A stretch of 26,947 nucleotides of DNA, taken from contig JAJFUH010000184.1 in the NCBI GenBank assembly GCA_021372535.1, positions 1 through 26,947 on the forward strand, given 5' to 3'. Every line of letters begins with the position of its first letter. Within the stretch, counting starts at the first letter, position 1. A program made the position numbers and the translations under genes. The notes under the pieces were generated by a model. That model ran no database searches, was not told the DNA's origin, and saw only the letters and a program-made list of their open reading frames with translations. The DNA is from a bacterium (GTDB taxonomy: Bacteria > Latescibacterota > Latescibacteria > Latescibacterales > Latescibacteraceae). Positions 1 to 7,642 of the stretch are shown piece after piece.

Positions 1-11
1 AGGCGCAGCGC

Positions 12-719
12 CTATGACCGTTCACAGCTTGTATTGCGGGCGATTTCGGCGTCCGATCTCCTGATGTAAACGGGCTGAAGCGCGGCGGGATTGATGCCGC
101 CGCCCGCACGGAAAATCAGCAACCCAAGCTCGGCCACCGATACCGCCGAGGGTTTTGCTTCCTGAGACGGGATAACGGAAAAAGTCAATCCGGCATCTGA
201 AAAACTGTTTATGAAGAGACTGGCGGCAGGCCCTGTGATGGTAACCTGCTCATTCAATGCGGCGAGAAGGTCACCGAGTTCTTTGACAGGTACAGCCGAA
301 GGCTCACGCACGGTTTGCGGGGTTTCCCCGGGATTACTCCGGTACAAGGCCGTGTAAGCCTCGGAGCGCTTTGCATCGATGAGCGGGCAGACGAGAGCTC
401 CCGGTTTGTCGGCTTTCCACGCAAGTGCGGCAAGCGTGCTGACCGGCACTGTCGGTATACCGAGCCCGTATGCAAGCCCCATCGCCGTAGCAATGCCGAT
501 TCTGAGACCGGTGAAACTGCCGGGCCCGACGGATACGGAGACGAAGTCGATTTCCGCAAGCGAAATGCCCGCCTCTCCGATCAGTTCAGTGATGAATCCG
601 TTAACAAGTTCGCAGTGCGAAGAGCGGGAGTCCTCGTGACGTTCGAATGCCTGTTTTCCTTCGACGATGAGGGCTGCGCTCAGCCGTTCGGTCGCGGTTT
701 CTATTCCGAGTGCGATCAT
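12..719 (-). CDS. tsaB: tRNA threonylcarbamoyladenosine biosynthesis protein TsaB
   Basis: Non-catalytic partner of TsaD in the complex (TsaB, TsaD, TsaE) that puts threonylcarbamoyl on A37 of ANN-decoding tRNAs in the cytoplasm. The 235-residue product opens with the ASKHA-fold start MIALGIETA and carries the family hallmark GPGSFTGLRIG at about residues 65-75, followed by the LIDAKRSEAYTALY segment. Length matches bacterial TsaB (about 230). The ATG at 719 is preceded by GAGG at 9-nt spacing. A strong promoter lies just upstream, so this is the first gene of a leftward unit; the next gene (rimI or tsaD is common) would lie outside the window. It diverges from the radical SAM gene at 861. 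The assignment is secure. Confidence 0.95.
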   Translation of the reverse strand: MIALGIETATERLSAALIVEGKQAFERHEDSRSSHCELVNGFITELIGEAGISLAEIDFVSVSVGPGSFTGLRIGIATAMGLAYGLGIPTVPVSTLAALAWKADKPGALVCPLIDAKRSEAYTALYRSNPGETPQTVREPSAVPVKELGDLLAALNEQVTITGPAASLFINSFSDAGLTFSVIPSQEAKPSAVSVAELGLLIFRAGGGINPAALQPVYIRRSDAEIARNTSCERS

Positions 720-739
720 GATTTTTTACCTCACGGTTG

Positions 740-768
740 AACATAAGACTCACGACGCGGTCTGTCAA
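740..768 (-). promoter_or_regulatory. sigma70-type promoter of tsaB
   Basis: On the minus strand, a perfect TTGACA (-35, 763-768) is separated by 17 nt from TATGTT (-10, 740-745, 4 of 6 matches). It sits about 20 bases upstream of the tsaB start, leaving a short leader with a GAGG ribosome site. Seen directly in sequence; function is inferred. Confidence 0.6.
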
Positions 769-780
769 GTTTTTTGAGGC

Positions 781-810
781 TTGATTACGGCTGCCGGAAG
801 TGATTATACT
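781..810 (+). promoter_or_regulatory. sigma70-type promoter of the radical SAM gene
   Basis: TTGATT (781-786, 4 of 6) and TATACT (805-810, 5 of 6) with an 18-nt spacer. It lies 50 bases upstream of the GTG start at 861 and back to back with the tsaB promoter. The short divergent region (720-860) holds both. Confidence 0.5.
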
Positions 811-860
811 ATATAAGAAATACATTTCAGGCACAAACATAATACAAAAAGGAAGAATCC

Positions 861-1784
861 GTGAGCTGTTTATATGGACCGGTTCCCTCCCGCCGTCTCG
901 GATTGTCGCTCGGTGTGGACATTGTCCCTATGAAAACATGCACGCTTTCCTGCATATACTGTCAGGTCGGTAAAACACCGCACACGACACTGGTGCGGAG
1001 CGAGTATATTCCGGCAAAGAAGGTACTCGAAGAAATTACCGGGCGCCTCGACAACGGGCTTATAACGGACTGGATAACATTTTCCGGCTCCGGCGAACCG
1101 ACCCTCAATTCCGCTATCGGCAAAATTATTCGGGGGATAAAGAAAAGAACGGATATTCCTGTATGCGTGATAACCAACGGAACCCTGCTCTGGGATGAGC
1201 ACGTACGTGAGGATATTCTCGATGCGGACGCTGTCATGCCCTCCCTTGACAGCGCGGTGGAGAAAACGTTCAGAGCCCTGTGCAGGCCTCACCCCGACCT
1301 CAGTGTGGAGCGTATTATCGACGGTCTCATCCGGTTTCGTGAAGCGTATACGGGTAAGCTTTGGCTCGAGATAATGTTCATTGAAGGGATGAACGATTCT
1401 CAGGATGAACTCGAAGCGCTGATGGAAGCTGTCCGTAAAATCGCACCCGATTCTATCCAGCTCAACACGGTTGCGCGGCCTCCCGCGGAGACGGCGGCGA
1501 AACCCCTCTCGCCGGAGCGAATGGAAGAAATCCAGGAATTTTTCGGGGACAGAGCGGAGATTATCGCTTCGTTCAGGGGAAGCTCTCAGCATCCTGAGTC
1601 CACCGGTATCGACGGTGTCCGGGAATATCTTAAAAGACGTCCCGGAAGCACTGGTGATATTGCGGCCTCCCTCGGGATTTCCGATAGAGAAGCGGAAGAA
1701 CTTCTCAAGCGCCTTCATGAATCCGGCGAGATAAAACAGAGCGATTTTTTCGGAAAACAGTTCTGGGAATACTGTCAGACATAG
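861..1784 (+). CDS. radical SAM protein with C-terminal winged-helix-like domain (COG0731-like)
   Basis: Cytoplasmic Fe-S enzyme of the COG0731 type (wyosine-base-formation-like radical SAM proteins); substrate unknown. The 307-residue product has the cluster motif CTLSCIYC with Cys27, Cys31 and Cys34, preceded by YGPVPSRRLGLSLGVD, a signature of this group. FSGSGEPTL at about residue 75 is the SAM-binding GGE-like strand, and TNGTLL follows. The last 60 residues (about 240-300; VREYLKRRPGST..., then SDREAEELLKRLHESGEI) look like a small winged helix. The start is GTG with AAGGAAG 5 nt upstream. It stands alone between divergent tsaB and aroF. The family is often a stand-alone orphan, so no specific reaction is claimed. 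Confidence 0.85.
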   Translation: MSCLYGPVPSRRLGLSLGVDIVPMKTCTLSCIYCQVGKTPHTTLVRSEYIPAKKVLEEITGRLDNGLITDWITFSGSGEPTLNSAIGKIIRGIKKRTDIPVCVITNGTLLWDEHVREDILDADAVMPSLDSAVEKTFRALCRPHPDLSVERIIDGLIRFREAYTGKLWLEIMFIEGMNDSQDELEALMEAVRKIAPDSIQLNTVARPPAETAAKPLSPERMEEIQEFFGDRAEIIASFRGSSQHPESTGIDGVREYLKRRPGSTGDIAASLGISDREAEELLKRLHESGEIKQSDFFGKQFWEYCQT

Positions 1785-1879
1785 TTATCGTGCATGGCAG
1801 GATGAAGATGATAAAAACCGCTATTAATATTAATGTGGATATTTGCACTAATTACAATAGATTATGAAAGGGTATTGGA

Positions 1880-2899
1880 ATGCTTGTTGTCATGAAAAAT
1901 GACGCTACCGAGGAACAGGTTCGGGCGGTCAGCGAAATCATACGGAGCATGGGATTCACTCCCCAGCCTGTTCCGGGAGTCCAGCGGGCTGCGATCTGTG
2001 TTCTCGGAAATAAAACACGCGTGGATTCATCACCGATAGAGGTCATGGAGGGAGTCAAGGAAGTCATCCATGTTACCAAGCCATTCAAGCTCGTTTCAAA
2101 AGAGAGCAAGGAAAAATCCGTTATTACGGTCGGCAGGAACGAATTCGGGGGAACCACGCTGCCCGTAATAGCTGGACCCTGCGCGGTCGAGAGCAGGGAA
2201 AAATACCTCGAGATCGCCGAAATTGTCAAAGAGGCCGGAGCCACCATGCTCAGGGGCGGAGCATTCAAGCCCCGGACTTCCCCCTATGCTTTCCAGGGAC
2301 TCGGTGAAAAAGGGCTTCAGATTCTCGCGGAAGCACGTGAGCGGACGGGACTTCCGGTGGCGACGGAAGTCATGGATACCGATATGGTCGGGATTGTGAG
2401 CGACTACACCGATATCGTACAGGTCGGCGCCCGTAACATGCATAATTTCTCGCTCCTGAGAAAGGTGGGGAGACAACCGAAGCCCGTGCTTCTCAAACGG
2501 GGATTGTCGGCAACCATCAATGAGCTGCTTATGGCCGCGGAATATGTTATCAGCGAGGGGAACTGGAATGTAATCCTCTGCGAGCGGGGTATCAGAACCT
2601 TCGAGGAGCAGACACGGAATACGCTCGATCTTTCAGCGATTCCCATCATCCATGAACTGTCCCATCTTCCCATAATCGTCGATCCGAGCCATGCCTGTGG
2701 ACGGTGGGATTCGGTGGTGCCGTTGGCCCGGGCAGCGGTCGCTACCGGTGCGGACGGTCTCCTCATCGAGGTTCACCAGAATCCGCTCGAAGCGCTTTCG
2801 GATGGTCCCCAGTCCCTGAAACCGGAGAAATTTGCACGGCTCATGGATGAGATTAAAAACATCGCGGTCTCTATAAACAGAAAAATAGGAAGGGCATAA
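1880..2899 (+). CDS. aroF: 3-deoxy-7-phosphoheptulonate synthase (DAHP synthase, AroAI-beta type)
   Basis: First step of the shikimate pathway: phosphoenolpyruvate plus erythrose 4-phosphate gives DAHP, in the cytoplasm. The 339-residue protein has an N-terminal ferredoxin-like regulatory domain (residues 1 to about 72, [17 protein letters not shown]...) and a TIM-barrel catalytic domain. The barrel shows [10 protein letters not shown] (98-105 region, with the metal-binding Cys), [40 protein letters not shown] and [10 protein letters not shown]. This layout is that of the Thermotoga/Bacillus beta-type enzyme, whose extra domain gives feedback control by aromatic amino acids. The ATG at 1880 follows AAAGGG. 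No other aroma-pathway gene is nearby. Confidence 0.95.
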   Translation: MLVVMKNDATEEQVRAVSEIIRSMGFTPQPVPGVQRAAICVLGNKTRVDSSPIEVMEGVKEVIHVTKPFKLVSKESKEKSVITVGRNEFGGTTLPVIAGPCAVESREKYLEIAEIVKEAGATMLRGGAFKPRTSPYAFQGLGEKGLQILAEARERTGLPVATEVMDTDMVGIVSDYTDIVQVGARNMHNFSLLRKVGRQPKPVLLKRGLSATINELLMAAEYVISEGNWNVILCERGIRTFEEQTRNTLDLSAIPIIHELSHLPIIVDPSHACGRWDSVVPLARAAVATGADGLLIEVHQNPLEALSDGPQSLKPEKFARLMDEIKNIAVSINRKIGRA

Positions 2900-3178
2900 A
2901 ACAGAACAGTATCGTCATGGAAAAAAATCAACTCGTTGTGTAAGTTTCTCTGGTATATTGAGCTTGTTTTTACCCGGTGAATTATGTATTTTAAAACCCT
3001 TGTTCATAAAAGCCACACACTGTAATGTCTGCTTCAATATCTTTGAGATTATACAGGCGTGGTGAAAATACATGACATGATAACCATGATTTGTTGTGTT
3101 GTATTACCGTCATTTCAATGTGCGTAAGTAGTATAAACCACTCTATTTTCATGGGATTATATATGAGAGGGATTAACA

Positions 3179-3727
3179 ATGAGGAGTTTTGTCCCTAGGG
3201 AGGTTTTTCTCACCAGAGGTGTTGGCGTTCACAAATTCAGATTGAGCTCCTTCGAGGATGCCCTCAGGAATGCGGGCGTTGCCAACCAGAACCTTGTATC
3301 AGTGTCTTCGATTCTTCCCCCTGGCTGTAAAATAATTTCAAAAGAAGAGGGTCTCTCCAAAATGACTCCCGGATCGATACGGTTTACCGTTATTGCGCGT
3401 ATCGATACGGATGAACATGACAGGCGTATTGCCGCCTCGATCGGTATTGCCCAGCCCAAAGAGACTTCAAAATGGGGTTATCTGAGCGAAGTTCACGGGT
3501 TCGGGCTCACCCACCGTCAAACCGGTGACATGGCAGAGGACCTTGCTGCTTCGATGCTCGGTACGACTCTCGGAATCGAGATCAATCCCGACGAGGCATG
3601 GGTGGAACGTGAGAAACTGTACAAGGCAACCGGGCTCATCGTTCATACGAGTAATATTACCCAGACTGCATCCGGAAAGAGTGGTCTGTGGACAACCGCG
3701 GTCGCCATGGCGGTGTTTCTTATCTAA
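3179..3727 (+). CDS. pdaD: pyruvoyl-dependent arginine decarboxylase
   Basis: Decarboxylates arginine to agmatine using a self-made pyruvoyl cofactor. The 182-residue proenzyme carries the self-cleavage site SVSSILPPG; by comparison with the Methanocaldococcus jannaschii enzyme, cleavage falls between Ser43 and Ser44 and Ser44 becomes the pyruvoyl group of the larger chain. The C-terminal NITQTASGKSGLWTTAVA segment is also typical. Size fits the archaeal and bacterial PvlArgDC family (about 150-195). The ATG is preceded by GAGAGGG. It is first in an operon with agmatinase (next start 15 bp beyond its stop) and a deoxyhypusine-synthase-like gene, so the agmatine made here should go to putrescine. 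A closely related ornithine-decarboxylating variant cannot be excluded, but the agmatinase next door favours arginine. Confidence 0.92.
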   Translation: MRSFVPREVFLTRGVGVHKFRLSSFEDALRNAGVANQNLVSVSSILPPGCKIISKEEGLSKMTPGSIRFTVIARIDTDEHDRRIAASIGIAQPKETSKWGYLSEVHGFGLTHRQTGDMAEDLAASMLGTTLGIEINPDEAWVEREKLYKATGLIVHTSNITQTASGKSGLWTTAVAMAVFLI

Positions 3728-3741
3728 CGGCAGGGTGTTGT

Positions 3742-4614
3742 ATGACAGGGGATAAAGGTGTTTTTTTTCAGCCGATGGTGGCCCCTGAAGATGCCGACTG
3801 CATAATCCTCGGGCTGCCATGGGACGGCACCGTATCCAACCGTCCCGGTGCCCGGTTCGGGCCTGAGGCTGTACGATCCGCGACGCTCGGAGTGGAAGAT
3901 TACTCTCCCTATCTCGATCGCGATATTTCCGAAATCAGAATCTTCGATGCGGGCGATATCGAACTGCCGTTTGGCGATTCGGGTGCGGCTCTCGAAAGCA
4001 TTCGCGGTGAATATGCACGGTTCAGCGGTTACCATGGAAAGCCTGTGACGCTCGGCGGCGAACATCTGGTTTCGTGGCCGCTCGTACAGGAGATGCACAA
4101 ACGTTACGGCGACGATCTCTTTGTAATTCAGCTCGATGCCCACGCGGATCTCAGGACGGATTATCTTGGTGTGAAGTACAGCCATGCAACCGTCATGAAC
4201 ATGATTACCGGCCTTATCGGGAAAGAAAACACCGCAGTGATCGGGGTCCGCTCGGGAACCCGTGATGAATGGCAGCTTCTTCGCGCCCACCCGCACTGTT
4301 TCGGCGGAGCATCCACAATGCCGGTTGATGCATTCGGGGCTTTCGCTTCGGAGGAGCTCAAAAACAGGTCGGTCTATGTGACTTTCGACCTCGATGTTTT
4401 CGATCCCTCGATACTACCCGGAACGGGTACGCCGGAACCGGGAGGAATACTCTTCAGGGAATTTGTCGAGCTGGTGCAGATTTTTGATAGTCTTCCCCTT
4501 GTCGGGGCGGATATTGTCGAGCTTGCTCCCGATTACGATAATTCGGGTATTTCCGGTGCGCTTGCCGCCACCGTGTTGAGGGAGTTGCTTCTTGTACTGG
4601 GAAAGATGACATGA
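3742..4614 (+). CDS. speB: agmatinase (ureohydrolase family)
   Basis: Hydrolyses agmatine to putrescine and urea with a binuclear manganese centre. From the chosen start (290 residues) the metal ligands are all present: GGEH with His108, DAHAD with Asp132, His134 and Asp136, and FDLDVFDP with Asp216 and Asp218, followed by the family PGTGTPEPGG loop. The reading frame is open back to an ATG at 3688, but that lies inside the decarboxylase gene. The ATG at 3742 follows CAGGG and gives a normal N-terminus. Its stop overlaps the next gene in an ATGA junction (4611-4614), so translation is coupled. Arginase and formiminoglutamase belong to the same family; the neighbour making agmatine supports agmatinase. 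Confidence 0.92.
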   Translation: MTGDKGVFFQPMVAPEDADCIILGLPWDGTVSNRPGARFGPEAVRSATLGVEDYSPYLDRDISEIRIFDAGDIELPFGDSGAALESIRGEYARFSGYHGKPVTLGGEHLVSWPLVQEMHKRYGDDLFVIQLDAHADLRTDYLGVKYSHATVMNMITGLIGKENTAVIGVRSGTRDEWQLLRAHPHCFGGASTMPVDAFGAFASEELKNRSVYVTFDLDVFDPSILPGTGTPEPGGILFREFVELVQIFDSLPLVGADIVELAPDYDNSGISGALAATVLRELLLVLGKMT

Positions 4615-5699
4615 ACGAACCATTGGATAATTTCAGACGATTGATGCCCGAAAAGAGTACCGGCGGAGTAAAGGCGCTCGTTGACGGGACATTTCTGGCC
4701 TACAACGCAGCCCGACTCAGGGAGGCGTGCCATGTATTCACTGAGAAATTCGCCGGCGATGGAGTGACAGTCGGTATATCGGCCGCCGGGGCGCTTACTC
4801 CCGCGGGTCTCGGCGCATCATGCCTCGTTCCGCTTATGAAGGCCGGGCTCGTGGACTGGATGGTCATGACCGGGGCGAATCTTTACCATGATCTTCATTT
4901 CGCGCTCGGCCAGTCGCTCCACATGGGCAGCCCGTCCTTGAATGACTGTGAACTCAGAGATGCCGGGATTGTGAGAATCTATGACATCCTGTTCAAGAGC
5001 GAGGTGCTTTTCGAGGCCGATGCGTATGTTCGTGATTTCTGCCGTTCCCTGGGAGCGAGAGGAAAGATCGGGTCGGCTGAGTTCCATTACCTGTTAGGGA
5101 AAAAACTGCTCGAGGACAACCACCGGAACCGTGACCTATCGGTGCTCATGACAGCGGCTGAACTCGACATTCCTCTCTTTACATCGTCTCCCGGAGATTC
5201 GACACTCGGTATGAACATGGCTTCTGTCGCTCTCGAGGGTGTCGATATCGATTTCGATGTAGCTCGGGATGTAAACCAGACTGCCGCCATCGTTTATCAT
5301 GCCAAGAAAAACGGAGGCGCATCCGGCGTTCTTCTGCTCGGCGGTGGTTCTCCCAAGAATTTCGTTCTCCAGACCGAGCCATACATTCAGGAGATACTCA
5401 TGCTCGATGATTCCGGGCACGATTTCTTCATACAGTTTACCGATGCCCGCCCGGACACAGGCGGATTATCGGGCGCGACTCCTTCCGAGGCTGTATCCTG
5501 GGGAAAAATCAACCCGGAAATGCTGCCCGATACTGTTGTCTGTTATGGCGATACAACCGTTTACCTTCCGATTCTTGCCGCATATTGTGCTGATTCCGGA
5601 ATGAACCGTCCTCAGAAACGGCTCTATGGTATGCTCGAGCGAATAACCGAAGAATTGTACGGGGATTTCAAAAAACGGTCAGCACAACCGTCAGAGTAA
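4611..5699 (+). CDS. deoxyhypusine synthase-like protein (possible homospermidine synthase)
   Basis: NAD-dependent aminobutyl transferase of the deoxyhypusine synthase family, 362 residues (human enzyme 369). Visible motifs: TPAGLG near 63-68, MTGANLYHDLHF near 86-97, GGGSPKNF at 244-251, and ARPDTGGLSGATPSEAVSWGKI with Lys299, equivalent to the human catalytic Lys329. The human catalytic His288 (in PKHHI) is replaced: here the segment reads PKNFV, with Asn250 at that position. Bacteria lack eIF5A, so the acceptor is probably a small amine; with a putrescine-making pathway in the same operon, homospermidine synthesis is a reasonable inference. Protein modification of EF-P or another route remains possible. 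It starts in an ATGA overlap with agmatinase and ends the operon. Family assignment is firm; the reaction is not. Confidence 0.88.
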   Translation: MNEPLDNFRRLMPEKSTGGVKALVDGTFLAYNAARLREACHVFTEKFAGDGVTVGISAAGALTPAGLGASCLVPLMKAGLVDWMVMTGANLYHDLHFALGQSLHMGSPSLNDCELRDAGIVRIYDILFKSEVLFEADAYVRDFCRSLGARGKIGSAEFHYLLGKKLLEDNHRNRDLSVLMTAAELDIPLFTSSPGDSTLGMNMASVALEGVDIDFDVARDVNQTAAIVYHAKKNGGASGVLLLGGGSPKNFVLQTEPYIQEILMLDDSGHDFFIQFTDARPDTGGLSGATPSEAVSWGKINPEMLPDTVVCYGDTTVYLPILAAYCADSGMNRPQKRLYGMLERITEELYGDFKKRSAQPSE

Positions 5700-5810
5700 T
5701 GGTTTTTTGTATTTTCCGGCAGTATACCTTAAGGTTGCATCTCAGTCCGCCGAACACTCAAGTAATTCCATTGGATACATAATGAAATCCGTAACTATGA
5801 ATAGATGCCG

Positions 5811-5859
5811 ATGCCAGCCTGGCATGACGCTCTCCGATGTCATGGCAGTATCATCGGAG
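5811..5859. repeat. three overlapping inverted repeats (alternative stem-loops)
   Basis: ATGCCA (5811-5816) pairs with TGGCAT (5820-5825). TGGCATGAC (5820-5828) pairs with GTCATGGCA (5839-5847) with one mismatch. CTCCGATG (5832-5839) pairs perfectly with CATCGGAG (5852-5859). Neighbouring stems share bases, so the first and second, and the second and third, exclude each other. This could be an RNA switch in the leader of the next gene, a dispersed palindromic repeat, or chance; no T-run follows the last stem, so a simple terminator is unlikely. Confidence 0.5.
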
Positions 5860-5959
5860 GAATAATAAAATCAACGATAGAGTACAACTCTATGCAACTT
5901 TACGATATTACGAGAGTTTTATTTAATTATCCGGGTTTATTGAATAACACGCAAAACAC

Positions 5960-5988
5960 TTGCACTGGAATCGAGATTTTCGTATACA
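5960..5988 (+). promoter_or_regulatory. weak promoter-like pair before the KamA-like gene
   Basis: TTGCAC (5960-5965) and TATACA (5983-5988) with an exact 17-nt spacer, in an AT-rich stretch 42 bases before the gene start. Only 3 and 4 matches of 6 to consensus, so this is tentative. CATAAT at 5987-5992 is an alternative -10. Confidence 0.3.
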
Positions 5989-6030
5989 TAATGTATGAAT
6001 GTGCATTCCCGGGTGTGGAGGTATGAGGGT

Positions 6031-7110
6031 ATGATTGAAACGATATCACACCTGAGACAGTATATACCCTTATCGGAAGAGGAAGCCGTTCTCATCGAGC
6101 GGGTGGGACATCAATACCCGTGGAGACTGACGTCATATTATGCTTCACTGATAGACACGGATGATGCCCGGTGCCCGTTACGGCGGCAGGCGATTCCCTC
6201 GGCCGAGGAGCTCTTTAAGCGGTACGGCGATGAGGACCCGCTTGCGGAAGAAACACATACCCCCGTTCCGGGAGTTATCAGGGTATATCCCGACCGCATT
6301 GCAGTGGTGGTGACCAACCGGTGTCCGATGTACTGCCGTCACTGCCTGCGGAAACGGTTTTCCCGCGACAGTTCGGCGGACCTGACGGGAGAGCGGCTCA
6401 AAAGGGTTATCGGGTATGTGCGTGGCGACAGCACGATCAGGGATGTTCTCCTTACCGGCGGCGATCCGCTCATGTTCAGCGACGGGGAGCTGGACAATCT
6501 CATGGGTGAGCTGTCATCGATCGGGCATGTGGAATTACTCCGTGTCGGGAGCCGTGCGCTGTGTACCTGGCCCGAACGGGTGACCCCGGACTTTGCAGAC
6601 ATGCTGGCGAGTCATCATCCGGTGTGGGTGAGCACGCAGTTCAATCATCCCCGAGAGATTACACCCGAGGCAATACAGGCGGTCGAGACACTGCTGTCCA
6701 GGGGTATCCCGATCAACAATCAGTCGGTTCTCCTCCGCGGAGTGAACGATTCCGCCGCTGTTATGCGGGAGCTTGTACAGAAGCTGGTCAGGATACGTGT
6801 CCGGCCGTATTATCTCTATCAGGCGCAGACACTTGCGGGAACGGAACACTTTGTTACCCCTATCGAGAGAGGGCTCGATATCATCAGGAGTCTGAGAGGA
6901 TGGACAACGGGATTTGCCGTGCCGCAGTACGTCCTCGATACTCCGCATGGTAAAATACCGCTCAATCCGCAGTACCTGAGAGGCCGTGACGGCGATTATT
7001 TGGTAATGGAGAGCTATTCGGGCGCAATCTGGCGGGAATATAATCCGGCCGATGGCGATACCGTCCATGATTGCGGGAATTCATGCGCTGAGGAAGAACC
7101 TGCCGGGTGA
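6031..7110 (+). CDS. KamA-family radical SAM aminomutase, substrate uncertain
   Basis: Radical SAM, PLP-dependent aminomutase of the lysine 2,3-aminomutase (KAM)/EpmB family. From the chosen start (359 residues) it has CPMYCRHC (Cys98, Cys102, Cys105), LTGGDPL (142-148), Arg107 matching the carboxylate-binding Arg134 of KAM, and Lys308 matching the PLP lysine Lys337. Asp303 matches KAM Asp330, but KAM Asp293, which helps hold the substrate side-chain amine, is replaced by Gln266 (YQAQTLAG). The C-terminus is short, with only two cysteines (348, 352) instead of the zinc-binding tail, so it resembles the compact EpmB-size enzymes. The frame opens at 5995, but GGAGG at 6017-6021 favours the ATG at 6031. 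No acetyltransferase ablB or epmA lies nearby. Confidence 0.85.
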   Translation: MIETISHLRQYIPLSEEEAVLIERVGHQYPWRLTSYYASLIDTDDARCPLRRQAIPSAEELFKRYGDEDPLAEETHTPVPGVIRVYPDRIAVVVTNRCPMYCRHCLRKRFSRDSSADLTGERLKRVIGYVRGDSTIRDVLLTGGDPLMFSDGELDNLMGELSSIGHVELLRVGSRALCTWPERVTPDFADMLASHHPVWVSTQFNHPREITPEAIQAVETLLSRGIPINNQSVLLRGVNDSAAVMRELVQKLVRIRVRPYYLYQAQTLAGTEHFVTPIERGLDIIRSLRGWTTGFAVPQYVLDTPHGKIPLNPQYLRGRDGDYLVMESYSGAIWREYNPADGDTVHDCGNSCAEEEPAG

Positions 7111-7199
7111 TCGTTCTTCCGCGAGGGAATATCGGTGAAAGATATGGTGATGACATATTTCGGGCTGTATAATATGCTGTAACAAGGAAACGACAAGGT

Positions 7200-7637
7200 A
7201 TGATATCGAATGTTGAAATGCTCAGAAAGATAACGGAAAAAGCCGAAAGTGATGGGCGTTATCGGAAGGAAGCGTTTTTTTTCATTTTAGCCGCACTCGA
7301 GTACACGGTATCAAAACTACCTGCGAGGCGTCACCTGACCGGACAGGAGTTTTCCCGCGGTATTGCCGGGTATGCCCGTGAACAGTATGGTTTTCTTGCC
7401 AGAACCGTGCTCAATCACTGGGGAATAACCGGCACGATGGATTTTGGAGAAATTGTGTATCTCCTCATCGAAATCAGGCTCATGAGCAAAACCGAGGAAG
7501 ACAAAAAGGAAGACTTTTTCAGGGTATACGATTTCGACGAAGAATTCGACTGGCCTGACTCCGGATTGTTCGGAGAACCGGACGACCCCGGTGATTCGGA
7601 TCCGGAAGATACCGATGATCCCTCCGAGGAGATGTGA
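7200..7637 (+). CDS. conserved Minf_1886-family protein, function unknown
   Basis: A 145-residue protein that I recognise as the Minf_1886 family (also described as a Planctomycetes/Verrucomicrobia conserved hypothetical). Hallmarks are RYRKEAFFFILAALEYTV near residues 20-38, HLTGQEF near 45-51, then GFLARTVLNHWGI and DFGEIVYLLIE around 64-90, and MSKTEEDKKEDFFRVYDF around 93-110. The last 35 residues are strongly acidic (many Asp, Glu, Pro, Gly) and probably disordered. No catalytic motif is evident. Its TGA stop overlaps a GTG of the next frame (GTGA, 7634-7637), and the yifB gene begins at or just after its stop, so the two are likely co-translated. Function cannot be inferred beyond that link. 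Confidence 0.85.
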   Translation: MISNVEMLRKITEKAESDGRYRKEAFFFILAALEYTVSKLPARRHLTGQEFSRGIAGYAREQYGFLARTVLNHWGITGTMDFGEIVYLLIEIRLMSKTEEDKKEDFFRVYDFDEEFDWPDSGLFGEPDDPGDSDPEDTDDPSEEM

Positions 7638-7642
7638 CTCGT

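Larger units (their letters stand above)
5700..6030 (+). other. 331-bp intergenic leader with nested inverted repeats, no gene seen
   Basis: No convincing gene lies here. A 73-codon frame (5805-6026) has no ribosome site and no recognisable product. The region holds three inverted repeats between 5811 and 5859 (listed separately), an AT-rich stretch from about 5860, and a weak promoter-like pair just before the KamA-like gene. A T-run follows the stop of the upstream gene (5701-5708), but I see no strong hairpin ahead of it. Confidence 0.5.

Noticed and set aside
3104-3137. Promoter before the arginine decarboxylase using TATAAA at 3132-3137
   Set aside because: No -35 box at a suitable distance; TTTCAA is only 13 nt away.
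2991-3179. 62-codon minus-strand frame upstream of the arginine decarboxylase
   Set aside because: Ends on the start of a real gene, lies in AT-rich leader DNA and shows no protein-like pattern.
5670-5710. Terminator after the DHS-like gene
   Set aside because: A 5-bp ACGGT/ACCGT hairpin lies inside the gene end, and the T-run at 5703-5708 is too far from it to be a convincing intrinsic terminator.
5805-6026. 73-codon plus-strand frame in the gap before the aminomutase
   Set aside because: No ribosome site, covers the inverted repeats, and the product has no recognisable feature.
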